From Orychophragmus violaceus (taxonomy: Eukaryota; Streptophyta; Magnoliopsida; Brassicales; Brassicaceae): 64,000 bases of DNA. The notes below the pieces were generated by a model, which made no database searches, had not been told where the DNA came from, and saw nothing but the letters and a program-made list of their open reading frames with translations. The position numbers and the translations under genes were made by a program. Positions within the stretch are counted from its first letter, which is position 1. The number at the start of each line of letters is the position of its first letter. The DNA lies in the NCBI GenBank assembly GCA_030180135.1, contig CM058231.1, forward strand, positions 50,168,235 through 50,232,234, in the 5' to 3' direction. This document shows, piece after piece, positions 21,881 through 33,636 of the stretch.

Positions 21881-24031
21881 ACTGCACGATCGACCAGCGG
21901 ATCCATCGTGGGCGAGGATGGTACAAGCTAGACGATACGCGGGTCGGTACACGAGAAGACCATAAGGGTCGTGTGGGTGGGACGCCTGCGATATGGATGA
22001 TAAGTCCAAGGGACTGTATTGGGGAAGACGGACCGCGACCACATACCGAGTGCACCCCCAGAAAAGATTAAGGCGATCATTCCGGATGCGATCGATCCGG
22101 GCATGCGAGTATTGCTCGGATGACAATTCCCAAGAGACTTAGATTGGGCTAGGGAATCTTAGAACGTATATAGAAGCTATATGGTTTGGTTGGGAACACA
22201 CGTGCAAATAGAACTAAATGCTAGGTTGCTGGATATATGATCAAGTCTTGTTAGATTATTGATGTCTTTATGTATGCATTACCGGAGGTTGATCATAGAG
22301 ATAACAAGGCTTAGGCGTGTGTGAGACAAGACTTATTGGACAAGTTGTGGATTAGACTGGATAGGACTGAATAATGTTATAGCCTATTGTGCAAACTCAC
22401 GATTGTATCAATACCTTGGTTATATTAGTAAAATACCAGTTTATTGCCTTATATGTTTATGCTTGATGATTATAGACAGGTGAATGGAATGTATATATGA
22501 AATATAATTTGGACAAATGGCTGGAACCTTAGGATTTAAGCTGAAAAGCTTGGGTCACTTAGTGACAGAACGGGAACAACTTCCTTTGGCTTAAAAGCCG
22601 GGATTGGGTGTTTCACGAACTTCTACCAAGCGTTGACCAGAATTGAGTTGACCCACTGACCAAGACTGAATTGTTCACTGACCGGTTGGCAAAGACCTCC
22701 GGCGTTTACTGCCGTTGACCGGTCTAACCTCATTGAATCCGATTGTTATTTAACGGTTAACACTCTAGTGTACCTTTGAATATTGAGTAGAAGATCGGCA
22801 AGAGGACGGCGAGGCTAAGAGCGGCACGGCGAAGCTCTGGCGAGACTCCGACGACTTCTCCGGCGGTCCGACGAGATTCCGACGAGGGTTTCAGAGACTG
22901 TTTTGCTAATTTAGGTGTTTAAGTACTATTTAGTGTTTGGGAAATTTTAGGGATTGTTTGGGAAGATTAGAGATTTTTTGGAATTGTTTTATGGGTTTTA
23001 GGATATTTTAAGGGGTTTTAGGGACTTTCTTGTAAATCAAGAAACCAAGGGGAGATGGAGAGGATGGTGGTAGTGGAGGAGGAAAGGAGAAGGTGGTTTT
23101 TAGTGTGAAGAAATGAAGAGCTGAAGCCTGCCTTTTATAGCAAAGGAGCCAAAGTTTCTCATGGGTACATGTCCCTTTTTCATGAAGAAAGCTCGATGCT
23201 TGACACCTAACTCCTTCTAAAACCTTTCTAGATTCAATTCAACTCATGGTGAATTGTATTTGGCTCCGGTAATGACAAGTGGCGTCCCTGACCAATCGCC
23301 ACTTTCCACATGTCCTGGTGATCCCGCGATTCCCGATTAACCGATAAATTCTCGAAAATCCGCAAAAATAATCCGATGCCATTTTCTTTATTTGAACCTC
23401 CGCAAATAATTTTTCATAATTTTATTAATCCGTCTTGACCTCCTATAGCTTCCGAAACTCCAAAATAGGCTTTTTGGCAATTTTACAATTTATCGGTTTT
23501 CTTTCCGAAAAGTCTTCTAAAAAATCCATCTTCTGTGTTTCCGTCTTCTAAATAATCTTTATTAATTAATAAATATAATTTTTCACTAATTTGCTTCCCA
23601 ACTCCTATTTTCCTTGAAATAACCAAAACGCCCTTTTTGGACAATATTACCAAAATTTCATTATGGCGATTTTCTCCGGTCCCGAATCTGCCCGTCAATG
23701 ATAATACGAGACGATGTATTACAGCCGTTGCGGACCATTGAAGAATAACAAATGGGTTGTTGTCCATTGTGTGAACCAGCTATTTTGTTCGATTATTTGA
23801 TGCATCTGTTTTTGCTCATTGCTGCCTTCATCTCAAACCACATTAGGATCTACTTTAGCTTCATCTAGGTTGGTTTAAATAAAAAAGAAGAAGAAGAAAC
23901 CGGTTAGTATCAGATTTTGCATATTTTGCGTATCTTGCATATTTACCATTTTTTGCGGTTTTGCCTTTTCTTGCATTTGCCATTTCTCATGTTCATTGCT
24001 TATGGTCCAATTTCTTCCTTTTTGCATTTAA
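21881..24031. other. Unassigned retrotransposon-like spacer
   Basis: I find no gene in this 2.1 kb. The left part is GC-balanced, 22600-22870 has GTTGAC/GACCGG-rich and CGGCGA-rich stretches resembling gypsy LTR or leader sequence (compare 9480-10060), and 23300-23700 is A/T-rich. A possible LTR edge (minus-strand TGTAATACATC) lies at about 23725, without a supporting PBS or PPT. Confidence 0.3.
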
Positions 24032-24346
24032 TTGTTTGCTAAGTGTGTAGGAGCAGGTATCATGAATGGTGACAATGCAGCACTAGTCGACATGGCGCAG
24101 CTGCTCGAACCAGACCAAGCTCTCGGAAAACGTATGAACCGAGTAGAGATGCCTCAATCGGCACCTCCACCACCGCATGTGCAACAGCAGCAGCAGCATG
24201 CGCATGTCCACAACAAACCTGAGGACGCGGACGACGAGATGCCCATAATGGAAGAAGATCGGCTCATGATGTATCAAGACTACCGAGCTTATCACCAACC
24301 GAAGGACCCGATTGGGCTATTTGGGCTAGTACTTTTTGGGCTATAG
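24032..24346 (+). pseudogene. Possible gypsy gag N-terminal fragment
   Basis: This 104-codon frame has a proline-rich stretch (SAPPPPHV), a glutamine run (HVQQQQQHAHV), an acidic segment and the short DYRAYHQPKDP motif. The last resembles the region just before the capsid domain in Athila-type gag, where a Tyr-Pro motif precedes the conserved core. The core itself is absent and the sequence runs directly into unrelated DNA. Plausible starts are codon 1 at 24032 or the ATG near 24062. It lies about 230 bp upstream of the second gypsy tail, so it may be the 5' remnant of the same deleted element. I am not sure of the family. Confidence 0.35.
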
Positions 24347-24579
24347 ATATTACTTTTTTTAAATGTCAAGGAAAGTACATATTGCCCGATAATGTCCCAA
24401 CTGACGGGTCATGATCATCACGGCGAGTGGCGAGCATGATTTACAGTACGAGAAGAAGAGGAGATGTCCGACTCGGGAACTCCTATTAAATATCCATACA
24501 TTGGAGAGATGTTGGTGATCCGGGGAGCTCTCAGCGCCCTAGTAGATCCCAAGACGATCCAATGAGAGAACATCTTTCA

Positions 24580-25600
24580 TACCTGAGTTCTAGAGAAGAT
24601 CGACGACAACGCATACAAACTCGAACATCCAGGTGAGTTAAAAATTTTGTCTAGCTTTAATGTTACTAATTTATCTCCTTTTTGTGCAGATGTTGTTGTT
24701 CTGATGCAAAAAATTCTCAAGAGGGTGGGAATGATGAGGACATCGGTTCAACCGAAATAGACCACACGGACCAAGCCGACCCGTTCCCGATCATAAAGGA
24801 TGAGTCCCGAGCCCAAGATGGTGAACGGAGGCTAACAGAGAAATTCAATCGATCCATGAAGCATTAGATTACCCAGAGCAGTATATACGACATTACAAAG
24901 CACTTGGACCAGTTGGATCACGATCTGCGCATCCTAAACCTGTTGTCCCGGAAGATGTCCGAGACGACCGATTCCGACCAAGACCGCACGTTCACACCAG
25001 GATCATATGTTTGTCCGTTGCTTAAGATCGATGGCACATATGGGCCAAGACCGCATCTTCACCATCGAAGCCATTGATCCTTAGACCTTGTCGTCTCTAT
25101 GGGCCAAAGGTTATACTCTTTTTCCCTTGCAAGGTTATATCCCACTGGGTTTTCTTTGCAAGGTTTTTAACTAGGTTATCCGAGGTCCAGTCCATTAGAC
25201 AGAACGCACGGCCCATGAAATCCATGTCCTTTCTCTTGGTATTTTTCACAAACATTGGTTATAAAGCCTTGTACTCTTTTTTATTACAAACCACATTTGA
25301 TCAGAGAATTTACCTTAGTGTTCAAAAGTCCTTGGCGACCATGAATCTAGTTGTTCGTGTGGTTTCCCCTTGGAGATGAGAATCTTTTTAATCCCGTTCG
25401 AAGTCTTCAATCCATCAACTTGCATCAGTAGAGAGAAAAATCAGTTCAGCTGCTCGTGCACCATCCTTCTCGCATCCCGTTTAAAGAGAGAGCGACTTCA
25501 ATCCAGCCTTTTGCACCAACTCAAACCGGTTCAGTGTGAGCTTCCCCTGAAGCGTACATCACGATACCATCAAGCAAGCTTAGTCCTTTAGTCAAGAACA
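24580..25600 (+). pseudogene. Gypsy polyprotein tail (copy 2) with 3' noncoding region
   Basis: This is a diverged second copy of 20790-21880. The plus frame begins LEKIDDNAYKLEHPGELK, followed by the variable tail (GGNDEDIGSTEIDHTDQADP near 24720) and a stop at 24866. The equivalent of the 144-codon frame of copy 1 is broken here. Noncoding similarity continues to about 25560. The two copies are in direct orientation about 3.8 kb apart, consistent with two insertions of one family or a duplicated segment. Confidence 0.6.
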
Positions 25601-26948
25601 CTACCTTAGACTAATCTTATTCCTAGGCATTAATTTCTATTATGAATTACTGATGAAGACCAAATTCTCATTTGTGATTATGAAACAATCAAGCATTCTG
25701 AACAAATTCTTATAACCATAATACATCTTAGACATCAAATTTCATTGGCTAAGCAGTGCAAAATTTCTAGTTAGGTTCTTTCAAGAATTTCATCAAACAC
25801 CTTCCGGGCAACAAAAACTTATACTCTAAATCAAAAATTCTTTTCAAATTTAGCATAGAGATCAACCTACTAGAGAATAATTAGTATTAATTAAGAACTA
25901 AGCACCCTAGATCATCCCTAATTTAACCCTAAACCTTTTCATCCTTAAGACAAAAAAACTACTCACTAATCACCATTTCTCCACTTAAATCCATAAAGAT
26001 AAATGAGAAAACATGATCATGTAGAAGAAACAAGAAGAGATTAATATTAAAGAAGTACAAATTGTATTAAACTTAAAAACAAATTTGTACAAGAGTGTTT
26101 AGATCTAAAAGAGGTAAAGAAAATCTTATGGAACAGAGAGTGACCAAAAATTAGGTCTTATTACATATTTATAGGCTAAGGGTAGATTAGGTCATTTTGG
26201 TTCGGAAGGGTCTGGTGCGCTCATCCCGGACCGCTATACCCGGGTCATGACAGAGCTGCACGAGTGACGAATGTTCTGGGCTGTGAGTCGCATATGGCTC
26301 CAGGCATGATGGTTAGGTCGGTATGGGTGTCGCGGATGGGCTAGTCCGGTACGGTCGGGTCGTGACATTTCATGTGGCATTGTGGTCGCAGATCAGGGCG
26401 TGCAGTCGCGGCCTATCCTGGTCGTGATGACTGGCTCTTGATAGGCATCACAAATGGCTAGGACCGGCGTATTTTAATTGTGACATCTCCTAGTTGTTTT
26501 TTAGTCTTGTATGCTAGTGTTGATCGCGGGAGGCCCAGTACGGTACAGTCGGGTCGCGGTGATGTTGTTGGGCAGTTGGGACGGCGATGGTCCAATCGTG
26601 GAAATACCTGGCTCGGTACAATTTATCCGTCATAGTGATGGTGGTTCACTGGGACTGTTGGATACAAACAACTACGGCTAAAAACATTCTTCTCCATCTT
26701 TAACTTCCTTTACTTGCTCATGGCCCATATCCAAAACTTCAAGCTTGTCTCCAAATGATTAAGAACTCTCCAAAGTTTCAAGAATCACTTAAAAAAGGCT
26801 CCAATATGACTAAAAATTCAAAACTTTAATATAGACACACCAAGTACTAAATTAATGAATTCCTAACGAAATGACAAGAAATAAATGCAAGATGCAAGAA
26901 AACTATGCAAATTATGATGCTTAAACAAGCTAAAATGTGATCTCATCA
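25601..26948 (-). repeat. Putative 3' LTR of element D
   Basis: This A/T-rich block contains, on the minus strand, a TATA box (TATAAAT at 26167-26173) followed by a U-rich leader-like stretch. Its right edge reads TGATGAGATCAC on the minus strand at 26948, in the place where an LTR should begin downstream of the D coding remnant. The left edge is uncertain (TGATGAAGACC at 25651 is one option). No PBS or partner LTR is visible. Confidence 0.35.
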
Positions 26949-28622
26949 GTTTTCCCAAACTTGTCTTTTGCTTATCCCCAAGAAAACAAGCTCAAAGAAA
27001 AATGGGAGAAAGTTTGAAAGTAAGAGCTCAAAGCTTTCAAAAGTAATCATCAAGTGAAAATGGAAACAAGGTCTAGACATGCAATTGAGAGCTGCAAACA
27101 AGTTCACTCTATAAAAAGAGTTAGCCTTTTTCATCAACACAAACATCTGGTTCAAATCCCAAATTACACATGAATTCCTATCATCTTTCTCTTTGACATT
27201 CATTAAGGTTTTTTGTGAAACAAGGTTGTGCAAATCAAATGAACACATTTGGTTTAGGGATTAAGTTCTTGAGATGAAAATGATCTCAAATGTATTTGTG
27301 GCTTTTCAGTAATAAGGGATCACTCAAATAATGGATGAACCTATGCAAAATTCTAAACTAAAGAACAACTTATGCACACAAGGATAGACTTCCATATACC
27401 TAATGCGCAAGATGATTCTACTTAAAGTTATAAACCCAAGAAAATCCAATCCTAATCTACCCTTTCATAAGGCTTTTTCATTGTTCTCATAGGAGGATCT
27501 CGTTTGGCTCCTCTCATCTCCTCCATTTGAGCACATTCTGAGTGCTCACTAATCAGATCATAATTTATGTCTCCAACTAACACATTCTACTCAACCTTTT
27601 CAACCCTTGGAGAGTGCATCTTCTCAACCATTTCAGCTTGTGTCTCCTCAATGATCATATTTCTCAAAGAGATGGATCCACAATACTCAAAACATTTAAT
27701 ACTAGTATAAGATCTTTACTATACGAGAGGTCACTAGTGATAGTCCCAAAAGTAATGATGGAGTAAGGCTTCATAGGGTAGAACACCTTATCATTCACTT
27801 TGGTGAGTACTACCATTATGTCCATGGTTTCACCAGTAGTTTTAAGGAAACCAAATCCTAGGAGTAGAGGGAGCTTATTAACCTTCTTTATCTTCATGAC
27901 AATGAAGTTTGTTGGTATGGCACAATCCCCAATCATGACCAGATAGTCTTTGAGCTCTCCATGGGGGACTTAAATTGAAGAATCTCCAAAGGTGTGAGTA
28001 GATATATACCTCTATATACTCTTGATTCACAATGTCTCAACCATCTCAAGATACATGACACTCACATAGGAACCGATGCACACAAGGCATCATCAATCTT
28101 CAAGTTGTCAAGGTGCAAGACCATAAGAACTTTCTCGGAGCTCCTAGCTTTGGAAGGGAAGTGGGTGTGCCATTGATTGTGGAAGCATCTTCCTCATTGA
28201 AATCATCACTTAAAACATCAACAAAATGACCAAGTAGGAATTCCTCAATGATGGCCTCTTCATCTAACCTTCGATCCTTCTACTTTTCAATAGAAGAACC
28301 ATATATGAGTGCTTCAACCTCATATATTGATCTTACATTCTCTGCATTTGAGTGAATAGGTATTGCAAATATTTTGTTGGGTATAATCAGCCTTCCCTTC
28401 AGCTTCCCCAACGTCTAACCCTAGAGCTCAAGGAGTCCCTTTTAGAGGAGAGTTCCTTCAAATTGGAGCAAGTTTGTTGCCCATGTCTACCATTTTCTTT
28501 CTAACGTCCATGGCTCCATTATCTTGTCTTTGAATGATTTCTTGAAGCATTGTATTCATTTCAGGATCTTGAGGCAAGGAGGTTGAATATTGAGGTAGAG
28601 AGTTCAAAGGAAGCTTAGGTTA
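26949..28622 (-). pseudogene. Element D: gag C-terminus and retropepsin remnant (Tat/Athila-type)
   Basis: On the minus strand the 27664-27936 segment reads like the retropepsin fold of Athila/Tat elements: Ile-Pro-Thr-Asn-Phe-Ile-Val-Met, then Leu-Leu-Leu-Gly-Phe, where the family has Val-Pro-Thr-Asp-Phe-Val-Val and Ile-Leu-Gly-Arg-Pro-Phe. Segment 28440-28620 is the gag C-terminal linker (LPQDPEMNTMLQEIIQRQD). Stops and substitutions show it is dead. Element E splits it from the gag core on the right (33637-34820); the TSD shows both sides were once contiguous. 26949-27600 has no recognisable domain. Confidence 0.55.
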
Positions 28623-28627
28623 GAAAC

Positions 28628-29795
28628 TGATAGGTCTAGTTTTATCCCTATTCTAACTGCAAGTGCACAGTGATGTAGTTGTAGTACTTAGGGTATCGAA
28701 TCCACAGGGACTCTGGTCAACGATAGATGAAAACAGAAGTGATTAAACTAGGAGAAAGCAATATGGGAAAGCAGTAAATCAGACAGCAAAAAGTAAATCA
28801 AGCGAGTTGTGAGCAAGGAAGCGAAGCGTTAGGTTTCAGGAGTTCTCAGGAAATCAGGAACGCAAGCAATCAATCAGTCTAGATCTAATCAATAACTGTT
28901 CTAGAACTCAAAACACGGATATAGAATTAACCAAATTCCTTTGCGATAATTCTCTAAGTCTAAGTGCAGCAAACCAAACTTTCGTTTGCGAGAACTAACA
29001 GATTAAACCAGCATTAATTCCAAGTTTGATATGTTCACAATTAAACTAAACCAAACTTCCGTTTGCGAATAGTTTAGTTGCTTATCTAGGTTCTTTCTAG
29101 TTAAATTAACCAACTTCCGCCGCATTAATCAACCTAATATCATAATTCTGATTAGCTACTTCAGATTAAGCATTAAGAACAACCTAAACAAAGAACTAGC
29201 AGATATGAATCCCTACAGATTGATTTAAACTATAATTCTCTGAAATCCCTAATGAGAATCCTTCAACCTAACAGGTTAACTACTCAGACATGTTCATCGA
29301 AACAGAAAACATCTTAAGTAGAAAACCAAATATCATAAAACAGAATAATCAACAGGGGTTCGAAATCCTCTCTCTTTCGAGAGCCAGATCAGCCCCTAAG
29401 GCTCTCTAAAATAAAATAAGACTTAATGAAAGCGTAGCCTAAACAATGGCTTAAAAACCCTTATATAATAGCTAAAACACGTTTTGGGCTTCTGTGTAAA
29501 TATCTGGGCTTTTCTGCAAAATCAGCATTCTTCATTAAATCGGCGAGTCTGGCCCATTCGCATATGCAACGATCGATGCAGGTGTGCAACGATCGACGCA
29601 GTCTTCAAAACTGGACAGTGAACTCTGTCTCTCGGACCAAATCTCCAAAATACACCAAACAGCTCCAAAATCTCCACTTCTGCTCCAAATGTGTCTAAAC
29701 CTGTAAACATACTAAAAAGACTCCAAAACATAACATAAGACTCGATAAATAAGACATATACCATGGTTAAAACCGGTAAAATCCATGGTATATAA
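28628..29795 (-). repeat. 3' LTR of element E
   Basis: This 1168-bp LTR carries GCAAGTGCACAG and GGTATCGAATCC near its inner-end equivalent, a pattern I associate with Athila/Tat LTRs. It has a paired ACGATCGA box at 29569 and 29589. Its right edge reads TATAA where the partner LTR has TATCA. Confidence 0.92.
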
Positions 29796-31132
29796 ACTCC
29801 CCCACACTTAGCTCTTGCTTGTCCTCAAGCAAGTAAAGAACCAAAGTATAAGCGAAGAGGTTTGAAAACACAGAAACTCATTTCGTCCTAGGAACTTTCA
29901 CAATCACATTCACTTAGTAAGCCACTGAAAACTTCCCTACAGAACTCAAGACCACAATATACTTCCCCCACACTTAGCAACTGTCCTAAGTAAACTCCAC
30001 AATCACATTCAAGCATTCAAATTCACCCTACTGACTTCTGCAAGTATTTAAGTGCGGTCTCACCTAAGGAGTATCGATCAAAGGCACATGGATTCTTACC
30101 TTATCAGCTCTAGACCACCATACTATCTTTCTCTAGTCCCTTTCTTCTCTTTCCCTTCCTTAACAACTGATTTTTCCCCATTGGGTATCATTTTTTTTTT
30201 TTATCAGTGTTCTTCCCGTTATGGGGTGTACTTTGGACACATTCCATGGATGCATAAGGGATAATAGTGTTTGCTACTATTCTCATGACCACTTCGGAGT
30301 TACTAACTCATCCTCAGTTTATTATCTTTTTTTTTTTTTTTTTTACTTTATAGAAGGGGAGAAGGGAACTAAATAGGATAGGTTGACAGGCTGTGTCAGA
30401 ACTAACAGGGAATCCGACACAAAGTATACCAAGCCCTTAGGTGAGAAATCTAAGTCAGTATTAAATTGGAGTCAGTAAAAGGATCCTCTGATACCTGAAG
30501 TGATGTGGGTGTTCCCAGTAGGTTGATCTGTGTCTGAGTTTTCTAACAGTCATAGAGGCTCTGCAAGTCTGTCCAATGGTCACTTAGTTCCTGTTCAAGC
30601 GAAAATTTTCCTCGAAAAATCATAGTTTCATACAAATTTTGACTCAATAAAACAATGTTTTTGAAAAACTAAGAAAACAAAAGCGTGCATCAGTAGCTTC
30701 CTCCCCCACACTTAAACTACACTGTCCCCAGTGTAATCAAAGCATGAGCTCGGTGAAAGAATAATCAAATTGAAGAACAAACCGAAAAGTTGTAGATTAC
30801 TTACCTGTCGTCGCCCTGCGTCGATCGATGCCCAAGGGTGTCGATCGATGCAAGGCGATTATCGCTCGCGGTTATGTAGATAACCGATGTCTGAACCGCA
30901 ATCAATTCGTTAAACCGTAAATCGCGACTGCATCGACCGATGCACAATGTGTGTCGATCGATGCAATGCGATTATTCATGTTTCCCTCAGCTCTGAACAC
31001 ACTTAAACAGAAAAATTAAAAATACCAAATCAAAACGAAAGAAAACAAAAACAAAAACGAACCTAACAGTGGGTTGCCTCCCACTCAGCGCTTGTTTTTA
31101 GTCATTAGCTTGACTATTGGAAGAGATTTGAT
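29796..31132 (-). other. Element E 3' noncoding region
   Basis: This 1.3-kb stretch is homologous to F 40094-41413. It contains the PPT, two T-runs (near 30189-30200 and 30328-30345), two paired TCGAYCGA boxes (30821/30841 and 30933/30954) and the hairpin AGTGGGTTGCCTCCCACT (31067-31084) with AGCGCTTG after it. GGGTTGCCTCCC is, from memory, common in plant Athila/Tat elements. The reverse transcriptase and integrase genes would be expected in this interval of an autonomous element and are missing. Confidence 0.75.
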
Positions 31133-32344
31133 TCAAGGCGGTTTCAACAGAGACTTTGAGTGTCTCTGTGCATATCTCTTCATCCAAGGAGGTGTATAGG
31201 CATTCAGATCATGAGGCTTCCCAAGGAATGAGAAATCAGAATCAGGGCGGGAGCGAAGCTTGGGCGGTCTACTGCGTTTTTCTGCATTCAAAACAATATG
31301 ATCAGAAGGTTTAAGCTTAGATGATTTGTTCCTTACCTTTGATGTAGATCTGATGTTTGGGGCTTTCTGCTTATGAGCAGTTGCAGGTACTGAAGATGTT
31401 AGAGCAGGTTTAAGAGGAACCGCCATCTTCTTCTTTCCACTATCAGATACTGTAGTTCCACCAATCTGAACATCTTCTTCCAGATGACCATCAGTGGAGA
31501 TCATCTTCTTTGCATGAACTCGCAAAGTTTCAACTGGTGGTGTTTTATTCACCTTCTTATCTATCACTTTCATGCAGTTAGCCACTTCTATCTCTTGTTT
31601 GGAAGGTTTAGGAACCTTAGGATATGGCACTGGGGGCTTGTAGGCTCGTTCTGGCACTGTTGCAGGTTTCTGGACATGTGTGCGTTCTGTGTCGATCGTT
31701 GCATAATGTGTGTCGATCGATGCAAGGCGATTCTGTTTCTCGAAAGAACTCGAAATTGCCGTCAGAATGGCGTGTCGATCGTCACTAAGGGGGTGTCGAT
31801 CGGTGCATGTATCAGGCAGACAATATTCATCCAGAAAATCCGAGATTATGCTCTCTTCTTCACCTAGCAACTCAATCTCATCCCTTAAGGTCACAGCTTT
31901 GATGGATCTACACTGTTCAGCTTTCCTAGCTTCATTCTGCCTCTCTATTGCTGCATCCAGCTCCTCCATATGTGTGCTCAAAGATTCGAACTTCTCATTC
32001 AAGTCTTCATACAACGCATCCATCTTTGAGTTGAAGGACATATCAATCTGTTGTTGTCTCTCAAGATATTGCTCCATCATGATTTCCAATCTGCTCTTAT
32101 GTGTAGGTGCAGGCTGATATGATGGAGATTCATAATCTCTGGTGAATGAATAGGAACCATAGCCTCTGCAGAACGAGTTATTCTGCTGATTTTCCAACAT
32201 CTGTTGCATCATTCCCATCATTCTTTCGCAATGTGTCGATCGATGCATATTAGCGTCGACCGATGCAAGCTCGAGAATGCAACGATCGACACACAGGACA
32301 GTGTCGATCGATGCAAGGCGATTACAGGCGTACCTGAAACGCAA
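31133..32344 (-). CDS. Element E ORF: Gag C-terminal region, protease deleted in frame
   Basis: This 403-codon ORF lacks the capsid core and its first 40 or so residues translate paired-box DNA (SIDT, VDRC). The recognisable part begins near MMGMMQQMLENQQ (about residue 42) and matches the gag C-terminus of element F: SRLEIMMEQYLERQQQ, a predicted coiled coil (YEDLNEKFESLSTHMEELD), and PYPKVPKPSKQE. At the point where F continues into retropepsin, E jumps directly to the post-protease tail (MAVPLKPALTSSVPATAHKQ...), ending near YTPPWMKRYAQRH. The deletion keeps the frame open. Start codon is uncertain: the first ATG is 32344, less than 100 nt from the PBS. The product may be a non-enzymatic RNA- or particle-associated protein, or the frame may be a relic open because the insertion is young. 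Confidence 0.6.
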   Translation of the reverse strand: MRFRYACNRLASIDTVLCVDRCILELASVDANMHRSTHCERMMGMMQQMLENQQNNSFCRGYGSYSFTRDYESPSYQPAPTHKSRLEIMMEQYLERQQQIDMSFNSKMDALYEDLNEKFESLSTHMEELDAAIERQNEARKAEQCRSIKAVTLRDEIELLGEEESIISDFLDEYCLPDTCTDRHPLSDDRHAILTAISSSFEKQNRLASIDTHYATIDTERTHVQKPATVPERAYKPPVPYPKVPKPSKQEIEVANCMKVIDKKVNKTPPVETLRVHAKKMISTDGHLEEDVQIGGTTVSDSGKKKMAVPLKPALTSSVPATAHKQKAPNIRSTSKVRNKSSKLKPSDHIVLNAEKRSRPPKLRSRPDSDFSFLGKPHDLNAYTPPWMKRYAQRHSKSLLKPP

Positions 32345-32439
32345 AAACAGAAAAAGAAAAAAAAATTAGCAACAAAAAATAAAAAAACGAAAAACCTAGT
32401 CTAAACCCTAAGTTCAAATCTATCGAGGACTCAAAAGAG

Positions 32440-32457
32440 TCCCCGGCAACGGCGCCA
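32440..32457 (-). other. Primer-binding site of element E (tRNA-Asp)
   Basis: The minus strand reads TGGCGCCGTTGCCGGGGA, complementary to the plant tRNA-Asp 3' end, six bases from the LTR edge. This PBS is characteristic of Athila/Tat gypsy elements. Confidence 0.93.
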
Positions 32458-32463
32458 AAAACT

Positions 32464-33631
32464 TGATAGGTCTAGTTTTATCCCTATTCTAACTGCAAGT
32501 GCACAGTGATGTAGTTGTAGTACTTAGGGTATCGAATCCACAGGGACTCTGGTCAACGATAGATGAAAACAGAAGTGATTAAACTAGGAGAAAGCAATAT
32601 GGGAAAGCAGTAAATCAGACAGCAGAAAGTAAATCAAGCGAGTTGTGAGCAAGGAAGCGAAGCGTTAGGTTTCAGGAGTTCTCAGGAAATCAGGAACGCA
32701 AGCAATCAATCAGTCTAGATCTAATCAATAACTGTTCTAGAACTCAAAACACGGATATAGAATTAACCAAATTCCTTTGCGATAATTCTCTAAGTCTAAG
32801 TGCAGCAAACCAAACTTTCGTTTGCGAGAACTAACAGATTAAACCAGCATTAATTCCAAGTTTGATATGTTCACAATTAAACTAAACCAAACTTCCGTTT
32901 GCGAATAGTTTAGTTGCTTATCTAGGTTCTTTCTAGTTAAATTAACCAACTTCCGCCGCATTAATCAACCTAATATCATAATTCTGATTAGCTACTTCAG
33001 ATTAAGCATTAAGAACAACCTAAACAAAGAACTAGCAGATATGAATCCCTACAGATTGATTTAAACTATAATTCTCTGAAATCCCTAATGAGAATCCTTC
33101 AACCTAACAGGTAAACTACTCAGACATGTTCATCGAAACAGAAAACATCTTAAGTAGAAAACCAAATATCATAAAACAGAATAATCAACAGGGGTTCGAA
33201 ATCCTCTCTCTTTCGAGAGCCAGATCAGCCCCTAAGGCTCTCTAAAATAAAATAAGACTTAATGAAAGCGTAGCCTAAACAATGGCTTAAAAACCCTTAT
33301 ATAATAGCTAAAACACGTTTTGGGCTTCTGTGTAAATATCTGGGCTTTTCTGCAAAATCAGCATTCTTCATTAAATCGGCGAGTCTGGCCCATTCGCATA
33401 TGCAACGATCGATTCAGGTGTGCAACGATCGACGCAGTCTTCAAAACTGGACAGTGAACTCTGTCTCTCGGACCAAATCTCCAAAATACACCAAACAGCT
33501 CCAAAATCTCCACTTCTGCTCCAAATGTGTCTAAACCTGTAAACATACTAAAAAGACTCCAAAACATAACATAAGACTCGATAAATAAGACATATACCAT
33601 GGTTAAAACCGGTAAAATCCATGGTATATCA
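32464..33631 (-). repeat. 5' LTR of element E
   Basis: This 1168-bp LTR on the minus strand starts TGATATACCATGG and ends AACTAGACCTATCA. Its paired ACGATCGA box lies at 33405 and 33425. It is almost identical to 28628-29795. Confidence 0.93.
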
Positions 33632-33636
33632 GAAAC

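Larger units (their letters stand above)
28628..33631 (-). mobile_element. Element E: compact non-autonomous Athila-type gypsy element
   Basis: Two 1168-bp LTRs (28628-29795 and 32464-33631) flank a 2668-bp interior, with perfect TSD GAAAC at 28623-28627 and 33632-33636. The LTRs differ by about four bases by eye, so insertion is recent. PBS is tRNA-Asp type; PPT (minus GTGTGGGGGAGT) abuts the left LTR. The interior holds one ORF (31133-32344) and a 1.3-kb 3' noncoding region homologous to element F. Reverse transcriptase, RNase H, integrase, protease and the gag capsid core are all absent, so movement needed proteins in trans. Confidence 0.93.

Noticed and set aside
23483..23767. 94-codon minus-strand frame
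   Set aside because: It is in an A/T-rich spacer with no recognisable domain. The start context and flanks give no support.
26946..28176. Short frames in 26946-27248 and 27994-28176 as host genes
   Set aside because: They lie within or beside the decayed gag/protease of element D, without domains or supporting signals.
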